Below, piece by piece: positions 56,623-64,000 of a stretch of 64,000 bases of DNA. Under the pieces are notes generated by a model. The model ran no database searches. It saw only the letters and a list, made by a program, of their open reading frames with translations, and had not been told where the DNA came from. Source of the stretch: HGM11416 sp034104345 (GTDB taxonomy: Bacteria > Bacillota > Clostridia > Christensenellales > Borkfalkiaceae); assembly GCA_034104345.1 (NCBI GenBank), contig JAXEDY010000029.1:1-64000 (forward strand). The letters run 5' to 3'. Within the stretch, counting starts at the first letter, position 1, and each line of letters starts with the position of its first letter. The position numbers and the translations under genes were made by a program.

Positions 56623-56640
56623 TTTATTTTCCTTTAAAAA

Positions 56641-56675
56641 GTGGGGCTATAAGCCCGTTATCGCAACTTTCGCAG
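56641..56675. repeat. Dispersed repeat copy 10
   Basis: GTGGGGC, then TATAAGCCCGTTATCGCAAC (56648-56667) and TTTCGC. GGGCT-ATA-AGCCC forms a small inner hairpin. It lies after mutL. Confidence 0.8.
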
Positions 56676-56748
56676 CTTAAAACGCACAGCGAAAATCACG
56701 GCTTGTTACAATTTAACGTTGCTAATTAAATATAAATTGTTTACGCGG

Positions 56749-58803
56749 TCAAACTATACGCTTAAACCATTTTTCAAGTTCTGTTCGGGTAATTTTTATT
56801 GCGATAGGTCTGCCGTGCGGGCATTTAAGCCCTAAATTATCCGAAACCTTTTTCATAAGCGCGTCGATTTCGCTTTTATCGAGTTTATCGCCGCCCTTTA
56901 CGGCGTGTTTGCAAGCGGTTTGCATTAAAATTTCTTTTAACGTAAGCGGCACTTTTTCGCGCTTAAACGAGTTATCGTAAAGCAGATCGTCGAAAAACTT
57001 TTTAAGGTCGATTTCGCTTAAATCGACGGGCACCGCCGAAACGCAGAATCCGTTGTTCGAAAGCGCGTCGATTTCTATGCCTATATCCCTGAAATAATCG
57101 AGCCGTTCGTAAACGCCGTTAAAATCGTCGCTTGAAACGTAAAAGGTATAAGGAATTAAAAGTTGTTGGCGGATAACGCTGTTTTCGGTGACTTTTTTGC
57201 AAAATTCGTCGTATAAAAGTCGTTCGTGCGCGGCGTGCTGATCAATAAAATACATATCGTCACCGCGCGTAAAAATAAGATAAGTATTGAAAGCCTGTCC
57301 CACAAAAAAGTCTTGCGGCGCGATTTTTATTTCGGTTTGTTCCGATTTTTGCTTTTCCGCTTTTTCGCGTTCTAACTTTTCGATATATTTTTTATTTTCG
57401 GCAAAAACGTCAACTCCGTCTTCGGTTTCGAAACTGCCCGCATATCCGCCGAATTTGCCGAAATCGTTTAAACTGCCCGCCCCGTCGCTTGCAACGTCGC
57501 GCACGGTAGCTCTTATAAACGCGTTTTCGTTTGCAGCTTTTTTATACGCAACAAAATCGTTTTGCGCATTATAAGACTTTCCGTCCATCGGCGAGTCCGA
57601 CACGCGCGAAACGTTCTTAGTTCCGTTCGATATTCTGTCGAAACCATCGATAATGGGCTTATAGGCGGGTTTTTGATAATTTAAGCCGCTTTCTGTAAAT
57701 TTCGAAAACGCGTTTTTTTCGCCTTGAACGGCGGCTGTTTTTTCGTCGGTCGTAACGTTTTTAGTTTCGTTTGAACTACTTATAATCCCATCGTCTTTTA
57801 TAATATTTACTGCTTCCGAAACGCCGTCCAATACCTTGGATACCGCAGAATAAACCGACGAATAAACTATCTGATTATTCGAAAACCTTACTTCTGCCTT
57901 TCGAGGGTGAACGTTTACGTCGACCGCTTCGGGCGGAATTGATAAATTAAGAACGTAAAAAGGATATTGCCTTTTCATAAGGTAACTGCCGTATGCGTTC
58001 TGCACCGCCACCGAAACGGTTGAATCGGTAACGCACCTGCCGTTTACGATTAAAATCTGAAAGGCGCGCGTGGGCTTCGTGAAAGTGAGTTTGCCGATAA
58101 AACCTTCGAGTTTTATGCCGTTTTTTTCGCTTTCTATCATAAAGCATTGTTCTAACGTTTTAACGCCGTAAACCGCCGAAACGCACTCTTTAAGCCCGCC
58201 GCCGAACGTTTCGAGCATAGTTTTGCCGTTTATAATAAGTTTTATCGAAGCGTTGGGGTTAGAAAACGCGAGTTTGGTAACGGTCGATAAAATTTCGCCT
58301 TCTTCGGCGCGGTCGGTCTTCAAAAACTTCGCGCGCGCGGGCGTGTTGTAAAACAAGTCGCGGCAAATAACCGTTGTGCCCGTTTCACAAGGGTATTCGT
58401 AAACTTCGCTTATTTCGCCGCCTATGCAGTCTATCGCGTAACCTATCTGCTCATCTTTCGTTTTCGAAATAATCTGCGCTTTGGTAACCGCGCCTATCGA
58501 AGCGAGCGCTTCGCCGCGGAAACCGAGCGTTAAAATAGAATCGAGATCCGAAGCCTTTGCTATTTTGCTGGTTGCGTGCGGCAAAAACGCACGCGGAAGT
58601 TGGCCTTTTTCTATTCCCGCCCCGTTATCGCGCACCGTAACCGACGAAATTCCGCCGTTTTCCGCTTCGATTTCGATTTTCGTAGCACCCGCGTCGAGCG
58701 CGTTTTCTACGAGTTCTTTAACCATCGAAGCGGGGCGCTCGACTACTTCGCCCGCGGATATTCTGTTATAAACGCTTTTATCTAGTAAATTGATTTTTGC
58801 CAT
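56749..58803 (-). CDS. mutL: DNA mismatch repair protein MutL
   Basis: A 684-residue GHKL ATPase and endonuclease. ATPase motifs are ELVENALDAG, DNGAGI, GFRGEALASI and TGTTVICRDLFYNTPARAKFL. The C-terminal domain has the metal endonuclease motif DQHAAHERLLYDE and a CPHGRP zinc/metal segment. The linker (~335-490) is long, rich in Asn, Lys and Ser. Residues 377-390 (QKPAYKPIIDGFDR) are encoded by an in-frame copy of the dispersed repeat. Preceded by mutS. Confidence 0.96.
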   Translation of the reverse strand: MAKINLLDKSVYNRISAGEVVERPASMVKELVENALDAGATKIEIEAENGGISSVTVRDNGAGIEKGQLPRAFLPHATSKIAKASDLDSILTLGFRGEALASIGAVTKAQIISKTKDEQIGYAIDCIGGEISEVYEYPCETGTTVICRDLFYNTPARAKFLKTDRAEEGEILSTVTKLAFSNPNASIKLIINGKTMLETFGGGLKECVSAVYGVKTLEQCFMIESEKNGIKLEGFIGKLTFTKPTRAFQILIVNGRCVTDSTVSVAVQNAYGSYLMKRQYPFYVLNLSIPPEAVDVNVHPRKAEVRFSNNQIVYSSVYSAVSKVLDGVSEAVNIIKDDGIISSSNETKNVTTDEKTAAVQGEKNAFSKFTESGLNYQKPAYKPIIDGFDRISNGTKNVSRVSDSPMDGKSYNAQNDFVAYKKAANENAFIRATVRDVASDGAGSLNDFGKFGGYAGSFETEDGVDVFAENKKYIEKLEREKAEKQKSEQTEIKIAPQDFFVGQAFNTYLIFTRGDDMYFIDQHAAHERLLYDEFCKKVTENSVIRQQLLIPYTFYVSSDDFNGVYERLDYFRDIGIEIDALSNNGFCVSAVPVDLSEIDLKKFFDDLLYDNSFKREKVPLTLKEILMQTACKHAVKGGDKLDKSEIDALMKKVSDNLGLKCPHGRPIAIKITRTELEKWFKRIV
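57637..57671. repeat. Dispersed repeat copy 11, inside mutL
   Basis: The minus strand reads AACCCGCC, TATAAGCCCATTATCGATGG (57663-57644), then TTTCGAC. It is the GCCCRTTATCG subtype, and is translated in frame within the MutL linker (residues ~378-389). Confidence 0.75.
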
Positions 58804-58856
58804 AATTTATCACGTTTTTTTTATTGTTTTTATTGTTTTTATTTGATTTTTCTTTT

Positions 58857-61637
58857 TTATTTAAGTTTTTCTTTAAGTTCGCACACTAAATCGAATGCCT
58901 GACGAGGCGTTAAATCGTCGACGCAAACGTCTTTTAAAATCGCTTCGACTTCGCTAAACCGCTTTTCGCCGTCCGCCGAGCCGAAGGCGTAATTGTCGAA
59001 AGTATTTTCAGCCGAAGCGGTGCCGCGTGACGAATTTTCGCCCGACGTGCCGTTTTCTTCGCATCGATAAGCGGCGGCTTCGTCGCACGATAAAAGCGCG
59101 TCGCCGTTTTTTGCAAGGTCGTTTTTTTCAAGCCGTTTTAAAATAACTTTCGCCCTTGCGGTAACTTCGCCCGGCACGCCGGCAAGCGCGGCTACTTCGA
59201 TACCGAAACTGCGGTTTGCGCTTCCGCGCATTATTTTGCGCAAAAACAAAATACCGCCGTCTACTTCTTTAACGGTTATTTTATAGTTTTTAACCCCCTC
59301 AAGCACGCCTTCGAGTTCGGAAAGTTCGTGATAGTGCGTAGCGAACAGCGTTTTTGCGCGCACCTTTTTGCAAATGTATTCAACCACCGCCCACGCGATA
59401 GAAAGCCCGTCGTAAGTGCTGGTTCCGCGCCCCACTTCGTCTAACACGAGCAAACTTTTTTTGGTTGCGGCGCGCAGAATAAGCGCCACTTCGCTCATTT
59501 CGACCATAAAAGTACTTTGGTCGAAAATAAGGTTGTCGCTTGCGCCCACGCGGGTGAAAACGCGGTCGGTTAAAGGAACTCTTGCCGAGCGCGCGGGAAC
59601 GAAACAGCCGACGTGCGCCATAATCGTTATAAGCGCCACCTGCCGCATGTACGTGCTTTTGCCCGCCATGTTAGGGCCCGTGATGACCATCATGTTATTT
59701 TCGTCGCAGTCGAGCAGGGTGTCGTTTGCGATAAAGCGTTCTTTGCCGATGCGCTCGACGACGGGGTGTCTGCCGCCCACGATGTCGAGCGGTTTGTCGC
59801 TTTCGATAATTTCGGGGCGAACGTAATCGTATTTTTTAGAAACGTAAGCAAACGAACAAAGCACGTCAAGCGAAGCGAACGCCTTGGCTATGGTTTTAAG
59901 CGTTTCGATTTTTTTAACGAGCAGCCCTTTAAATTTTTCGAAGATTTCAAGTTCTAACCTTAGCGCTCTGTCCTGCGCGCTTAAAATTTCGTCTTCGAAC
60001 TTTTTAAGTTCTTCGGTTATGTATCTTTCGCCGCCCACGAGCGTTTGTTTGCGAATATAATCGTAAGGCACTTTGTCTTTAAACGAATTAGAAACTTCGA
60101 TATAATACCCGAACACGCGGTTATAACTTATTTTTAGGTTTTTAATGCCCGTGCGGTCGCGTTCACGCGTTTCTATCTCTTTAAGGCACTTATCTCCCGA
60201 CTGCTTTAAATTGCGCAGTCTGTCTAAATTTTCGTCGAATCCTTCGGCGATAAAATCGCCGTCTTTATAGTTTACGGGGCAATTTTCTTTTAAACCGCGG
60301 CGCAAAAGTTCCACGAGTTCGCTCTCGTCCGAAAGCGAATTCCTTATGTTTTCGAGCGCTTGGCAACTAAACCCCGAAAGATTTATTTTAACGGTGGGGA
60401 TAACCGCAAGCGAATGCCACAGCGTTTCCATATCCTTAGGCGTAACGTTGCCGTTCGAAACGTTGCCCGCAATGCGCTCGATATCTTTAACTCCGCAAAG
60501 TTCTTCGCGTATCGCAGACAACACGACCATGTTTTTGTAAAGGCTTTCAACCCCGTCGAGCCGCGCGTTTATCCTTTCTTTATCGTTAAGCGGAAGTAAA
60601 ATCGCGTTTTTAAGCGCCCTTGCGCCCATCGCCGTTTTGGTTTGATCGATAACCCAAAGCAGGGTTCCGTATTCCCTCCCGTCACGCGAAGATTTGATTA
60701 TTTCGAGATTTTTAAGAGCCGTTGCGTCGAGTTGCATGTTTTCGCCGCTGCGCTCGATATTTATCGAACTTACGTTTTCTACCGCTCGCTTCTGCGTTTC
60801 TTTAAGATATTCGACGAGCGCGCCCGAAGCGCATATTATTTCGGGCTTTTCTTCGACGTCGAACGCTGAAAGGTCGCGCACCTTAAACTGATCTGAAAGA
60901 GTGCGGCGCGCCGATTGATACGAATAGGCGCTATCCGTATATCTCGACGGCGAAGGCAGAACTTTATGCGCGAACACCGGCGCGGCTTTTAGTTTTAAAA
61001 AGCCTTGATCGTCGGATATTACTTCCGACGGCGAAACGCGGGTTAAAAGGTCGTAAAGGTCGTCGGCACAATAAACCTCGCGCGCGAAAAACTCGCCCGT
61101 GGTTATATCCGCCCACGCGCACGCGGCGTAAACTTTTTCGTTCGTTTTTCCGCCGAAATTTCCGCCCTCCGCACTTTTTGCACCCGATTCGCCTGCATTT
61201 AAAGCACCCGATTTTTTGACTATCGAAAAATAAACCGAGCATATAAAGTTGTTGCTTTTTTCGTCGATTTGTTCGGGTTTTATAAGCGTGCCGGCGGTAA
61301 CTATGCGGATAACGTCGCGTTCGACAAGCTGTTTGCCTTTGGTGGGTTCGGTAAGTTGTTCGCATATCGCCACCCTGTGCCCGAGTTTAACAAGCCGTGC
61401 GATATATTCGTCGGCGGCGTGATAAGGTATGCCGCACATAGGCGCGCGCATAGGCTGTTTGGTTTGCTCGTCCGTGCCGCACGCGCGCGACGTAAGCGTA
61501 AGTTCCAAAAGTCCCGAAACCAAAATCGCGTCTTCGAAAAACATCTCGTAAAAATCGCCTAACCTATAAAAGATTATGCAATCGTTATATTGTTTTTTTA
61601 TTTGTTTATAATGCTCCATCATGTCGGATAAAGCCAT
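58857..61637 (-). CDS. mutS: DNA mismatch repair protein MutS
   Basis: A 926-residue mismatch sensor. The N-terminal mismatch-binding motif is FYRLGDFYEMFFEDA (Phe and Glu contacting the mismatch). The ATPase has Walker A GPNMAGKST, DQSTFMVEM, Walker B LLVLDEVGRGTSTYDG and FATHYHEL. Two low-complexity inserts stand out, one near residues 143-168 (Gly/Ala/Ser/Asn rich) and one near 865-895 before the C-terminal helix. Length is above the usual ~860 because of them. Confidence 0.96.
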   Translation of the reverse strand: MALSDMMEHYKQIKKQYNDCIIFYRLGDFYEMFFEDAILVSGLLELTLTSRACGTDEQTKQPMRAPMCGIPYHAADEYIARLVKLGHRVAICEQLTEPTKGKQLVERDVIRIVTAGTLIKPEQIDEKSNNFICSVYFSIVKKSGALNAGESGAKSAEGGNFGGKTNEKVYAACAWADITTGEFFAREVYCADDLYDLLTRVSPSEVISDDQGFLKLKAAPVFAHKVLPSPSRYTDSAYSYQSARRTLSDQFKVRDLSAFDVEEKPEIICASGALVEYLKETQKRAVENVSSINIERSGENMQLDATALKNLEIIKSSRDGREYGTLLWVIDQTKTAMGARALKNAILLPLNDKERINARLDGVESLYKNMVVLSAIREELCGVKDIERIAGNVSNGNVTPKDMETLWHSLAVIPTVKINLSGFSCQALENIRNSLSDESELVELLRRGLKENCPVNYKDGDFIAEGFDENLDRLRNLKQSGDKCLKEIETRERDRTGIKNLKISYNRVFGYYIEVSNSFKDKVPYDYIRKQTLVGGERYITEELKKFEDEILSAQDRALRLELEIFEKFKGLLVKKIETLKTIAKAFASLDVLCSFAYVSKKYDYVRPEIIESDKPLDIVGGRHPVVERIGKERFIANDTLLDCDENNMMVITGPNMAGKSTYMRQVALITIMAHVGCFVPARSARVPLTDRVFTRVGASDNLIFDQSTFMVEMSEVALILRAATKKSLLVLDEVGRGTSTYDGLSIAWAVVEYICKKVRAKTLFATHYHELSELEGVLEGVKNYKITVKEVDGGILFLRKIMRGSANRSFGIEVAALAGVPGEVTARAKVILKRLEKNDLAKNGDALLSCDEAAAYRCEENGTSGENSSRGTASAENTFDNYAFGSADGEKRFSEVEAILKDVCVDDLTPRQAFDLVCELKEKLK

Positions 61638-61722
61638 AATTTCACCTTCCGCTGCGGTTTTTTAAAGTGAGATTTAACGTAAAATTCTATTGTTTTGGGT
61701 TTTATTTTAACGTTTTTTCGGG

Positions 61723-63105
61723 TTAATCTTCAACCTTTTCGCCGTAAAGCGAAATCCCCACGGTTTTGCCCACTTTTATGTTGACGAAATTGCCTTTTTC
61801 GTTTTTGTCCGATTTAAAATAGCCCATTCTGCCGTATTCGTCGCGCCCGAGATACATATCCTTTTTCTCGTCGTAATCTTCGCACAAAATTTCGACCGTT
61901 TTGCCTTCGTAAGTTTTCGAAAAACGCGCGGTTCTGTCGTTTTGCTCGGCAACCATACGCATAATGCGTTGTTTAGAAATTGCGGCGGGAATCTGCTCTT
62001 CCATTTTTGCGGCGGGCGTGCCTTCGCGCGGGGAATAAACGAACATAAACGCCGAAGCGAAATTCACGCGCTCCATAACGTCGAGCGTGTCGAGAAAATC
62101 CTGCTCGGTTTCGGTGGGAAAGCCCACCATAACGTCGGTCGAAATTGCGCAATCGGGCATATATTTTTTAATCATGTCGATTTTTGCGAAATAGTCGTCG
62201 CGCGTGTATTTGCGGTTCATAAGTTTAAGCACGCGGTCCGAACCCGATTGAAGCGGCAGATGTATGCTGTGGCAGATATTTTTATGCGCCGCCATGGCTT
62301 TAACCAAGTCTTCGGTTAAATCCTTTGGGTGGTTCGACATAAATCTTAAACGATATTTGCCCTTAACCTGTTCGCAAATAGCGTTTAAAAGCGCCGCAAA
62401 ATTCTGATTTTCGCCGTATTCTTTGCCGTAAGAGTTTACGTTTTGCCCAAGTAGCGTAATTTCTTTATACCCTTCGGTAACAACCTGTTTAACTTCTTCT
62501 ACCACTTCGGCTATCGGGCGCGAATGTTCCCTGCCCTTAACGTAAGGCACTATGCAATAAGTGCAAAAATTATCGCAACCGTAAATTACGTTTATCCAGG
62601 CATTGGGGTAACTTGCGCGCTTTTTATAAAGCCCGTCTTCGGGTTCGTCTGTTTCGACAAGGCGGATTATCGACTTTTTGCTTTTGCTCTTTTCATCGAG
62701 CATTTTTGCGAAATCGGGCAGATTATGCGTGCCGAAAATTATATCGACAAACGGAAATTTATCGTGCAGTTTTTGCGCGGCTTCGGGCTTTTGAGTCATG
62801 CATCCGCCCACCGCGATTATAACGCCGCGGTTTTTCTGTTTGTATTTTTTAAGCGCGCCGATATGCCCGTAAACTTTTTGCTCGGCGTTTTCGCGTATGC
62901 AACAGGTTACGAACGCTATTATCTGCGCATTAAGCGGATCGTCGGTTTTTTTATAACCAAGCTCTTCTAATATTCCCGCAAGTTTTTCGGCTTCGTGCAG
63001 ATTCATCTGACAGCCGTAAACGTATAAATAGTAATTTTTCTGCGCGTTTTCGTCGGCGGCGTTACGCGCGCCCGCGCCCATGTGCGTGCTTATATCCATA
63101 TTCAT
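61723..63105 (-). CDS. miaB: tRNA-2-methylthio-N6-dimethylallyladenosine synthase MiaB
   Basis: A ~460-residue radical-SAM methylthiotransferase modifying i6A37 of tRNAs. The N-terminal UPF0004 domain supplies three cysteines (YGCQMN, TCCIRENAE, GGCMTQ), the radical-SAM motif is YGCDNFCTYCIVPYVKGRE, and a C-terminal TRAM domain ends the protein. The start is placed at ATG 63105; an earlier in-frame TTG at 63141 would overlap the promoter -35 box. Translation may be nearly leaderless, or start at 63099 or 63081. Its substrate maker miaA is not in the expected position beside mutL. Confidence 0.93.
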   Translation of the reverse strand: MNMDISTHMGAGARNAADENAQKNYYLYVYGCQMNLHEAEKLAGILEELGYKKTDDPLNAQIIAFVTCCIRENAEQKVYGHIGALKKYKQKNRGVIIAVGGCMTQKPEAAQKLHDKFPFVDIIFGTHNLPDFAKMLDEKSKSKKSIIRLVETDEPEDGLYKKRASYPNAWINVIYGCDNFCTYCIVPYVKGREHSRPIAEVVEEVKQVVTEGYKEITLLGQNVNSYGKEYGENQNFAALLNAICEQVKGKYRLRFMSNHPKDLTEDLVKAMAAHKNICHSIHLPLQSGSDRVLKLMNRKYTRDDYFAKIDMIKKYMPDCAISTDVMVGFPTETEQDFLDTLDVMERVNFASAFMFVYSPREGTPAAKMEEQIPAAISKQRIMRMVAEQNDRTARFSKTYEGKTVEILCEDYDEKKDMYLGRDEYGRMGYFKSDKNEKGNFVNIKVGKTVGISLYGEKVED

Positions 63106-63112
63106 GTTTATA

Positions 63113-63141
63113 ATTATACTAAAACACGCGTCAAAATTCAA
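63113..63141 (-). promoter_or_regulatory. Promoter of the miaB-mutS-mutL cluster
   Basis: TTGAAT (63141-63136), 17-bp spacer, TATAAT (63118-63113) on the minus strand. The predicted start, near 63106, coincides with the first ATG of miaB. Confidence 0.6.
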
Positions 63142-63261
63142 GGAGTTTTTTCGCTTTTATAAAAAATGAGCGCGCAAAAAAATTTGTTTGCGTAAAAATT
63201 AAACAAAGTTAAGGCGGTTTTACGGCATATTAACCGTTATAAAGCGCATAATAAGTCTGCC

Positions 63262-64000
63262 ATGAAAGTATTAAAAAAAATTTTGCTTTATTTTTGCGTT
63301 TTGCTTTTCGCCACCGCGGCGGCGGGCGCGGGATTTTATTATTTTTGCACTTCGGATTACGATTTTAACGCCGAAAAACTGTTAAAAAGCGGCGTGAGCG
63401 TAACTTTTTTCGATAATAGCGGAAAGGAAATTTCGGCGGATTTGTTAAGTTCGGATAATGTGTCGACGACGGCGAGCGATCGCGGCGAAGAAATAAATAT
63501 TTGCGAAAAAACGGACAAAAACAGCGAAGAAACGTTCGACGAAGTAAAAACCGCAAACGCAAAGTTCGAAAGCATAGACGAACTGCCCGATTTTTTGCCG
63601 GGCGCGTTTATCGCCGTCGAAGACAAGCGATTTTATAAGCACGGAGGTATAGATTTTCGCGCGCTTATCCGCGCCGCAAAAAACAACGTTTTAAGCGGTA
63701 GTTTTAAAGAAGGCGGCTCTACCATAACTCAGCAACTTATAAAAAACACGCATTTAAGCGGCGAAAAAACGTTTAAACGCAAACTGCGCGAGTTAAAACT
63801 TACTCTGCAAGCCGAAAAACAATTAACTAAAAAGCAAATTTTATATTATTATTTAACCACAATTTATTTCGGCGAAAACTGTTACGGCATAGAAAGCGCG
63901 GCGCAAAACTACTTTGGAAAACATGCGAAAAACCTTGATTTAAACGAGTGCGCTTCGCTTGCCGCAACCGTAAAATCGCCCGCCTATTATAACCCGAAAA
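63262..64000 (+). CDS. Class A penicillin-binding protein, glycosyltransferase 51 domain (partial)
   Basis: At least 246 residues, cut by the window end. A short cytosolic lead and a membrane anchor (ILLYFCVLLFATAAAGAGFYYF) are followed by ~75 residues of acidic linker, then the GT51 motifs AVEDKRFYKHGGIDF (catalytic Glu), GGSTITQQLIKNTHL, RKLRELKLTLQAE and IYFGENCYGIESAAQNYFGK. It polymerises lipid II into peptidoglycan outside the membrane. A transpeptidase domain would be expected beyond 64000. No clear ribosome site precedes the ATG. Confidence 0.9.
   Translation, partial: MKVLKKILLYFCVLLFATAAAGAGFYYFCTSDYDFNAEKLLKSGVSVTFFDNSGKEISADLLSSDNVSTTASDRGEEINICEKTDKNSEETFDEVKTANAKFESIDELPDFLPGAFIAVEDKRFYKHGGIDFRALIRAAKNNVLSGSFKEGGSTITQQLIKNTHLSGEKTFKRKLRELKLTLQAEKQLTKKQILYYYLTTIYFGENCYGIESAAQNYFGKHAKNLDLNECASLAATVKSPAYYNPK

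Noticed and set aside
20558..57671. CRISPR array
   Set aside because: The repeats are kilobases apart, occur in both orientations and lack regular spacers; no cas gene is present.

Overview
The window looks like a chromosome segment of an uncultured, gut-type, anaerobic Clostridia-class Firmicute. The taxonomic guess is inference, from Firmicute-style promoters and AGGAG ribosome sites, a sigK gene with a sigma-E-type promoter, a bifurcating [FeFe] hydrogenase, SecA with a zinc tail, and the miaB-mutS-mutL and yicC-rpoZ-priA-def-fmt-rsmB-rlmN-rsgA-rpe gene orders. No rRNA, tRNA, CRISPR, prophage or transposase gene is visible. Most genes are housekeeping; the unusual material lies in the intergenic DNA and in a few start or recoding sites.

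Layout: 1-491 is repeat-rich DNA. 492-5621 (minus) carries a TrmR-like methyltransferase, RNase J and valS. 5821-8515 (plus) is a three-gene NitT/TauT-type ABC importer, divergent from valS, with overlapping -35 boxes. 8424-9527 is a YkvI-like membrane protein. 9786-18920 (minus) is a translation/replication cluster from yicC down to rpe, lacking the gmk, coaBC, prpC and prkC genes usually found in it; rsgA appears to start at AUU. 19043-21356 holds a Cof-type phosphatase, an ACT-domain protein and sigK. 21528-24631 is a glycerol-3-phosphate-dehydrogenase-like three-gene unit. 24814-29428 holds a MalK-type ATPase, a carbamoyltransferase homologue with altered active-site motifs, YfbR and a GH28 enzyme. 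30120-34277 encodes HydABC. 34703-38237 holds lepA and hemW, with a cluster of inverted-repeat elements between them. 38294-39784 is an Xre regulator/lipoprotein pair bracketed by 277-bp direct repeats. 39859-45968 holds an LRR lipoprotein, tsaD, prfB (with a programmed +1 frameshift) and secA. 46270-54201 holds a permease, a membrane protein, a SecB-like protein, an HD hydrolase, a PfkB kinase, an EF-G-like GTPase and an exonuclease. 54313-54609 is gene debris. 54606-63105 holds AlkD-like, YnbB-like, mutL, mutS and miaB. The window ends inside a class A penicillin-binding protein.

The most interesting signal is a family of 11 short dispersed repeats (core TATARGYCSRTTAWCGGC plus a nearby TTCG) found in the gaps between genes on both strands. 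In three copies the flanking arms differ but remain complementary. One copy sits in frame inside mutL, in the inter-domain linker. This resembles a small palindromic or mobile element family, possibly undescribed. Other notable points are the Xre/lipoprotein cassette with three GGGGATA operator half-sites, the AUU start of rsgA, and the degenerate carbamoyl-phosphate site in the OTC-like protein.
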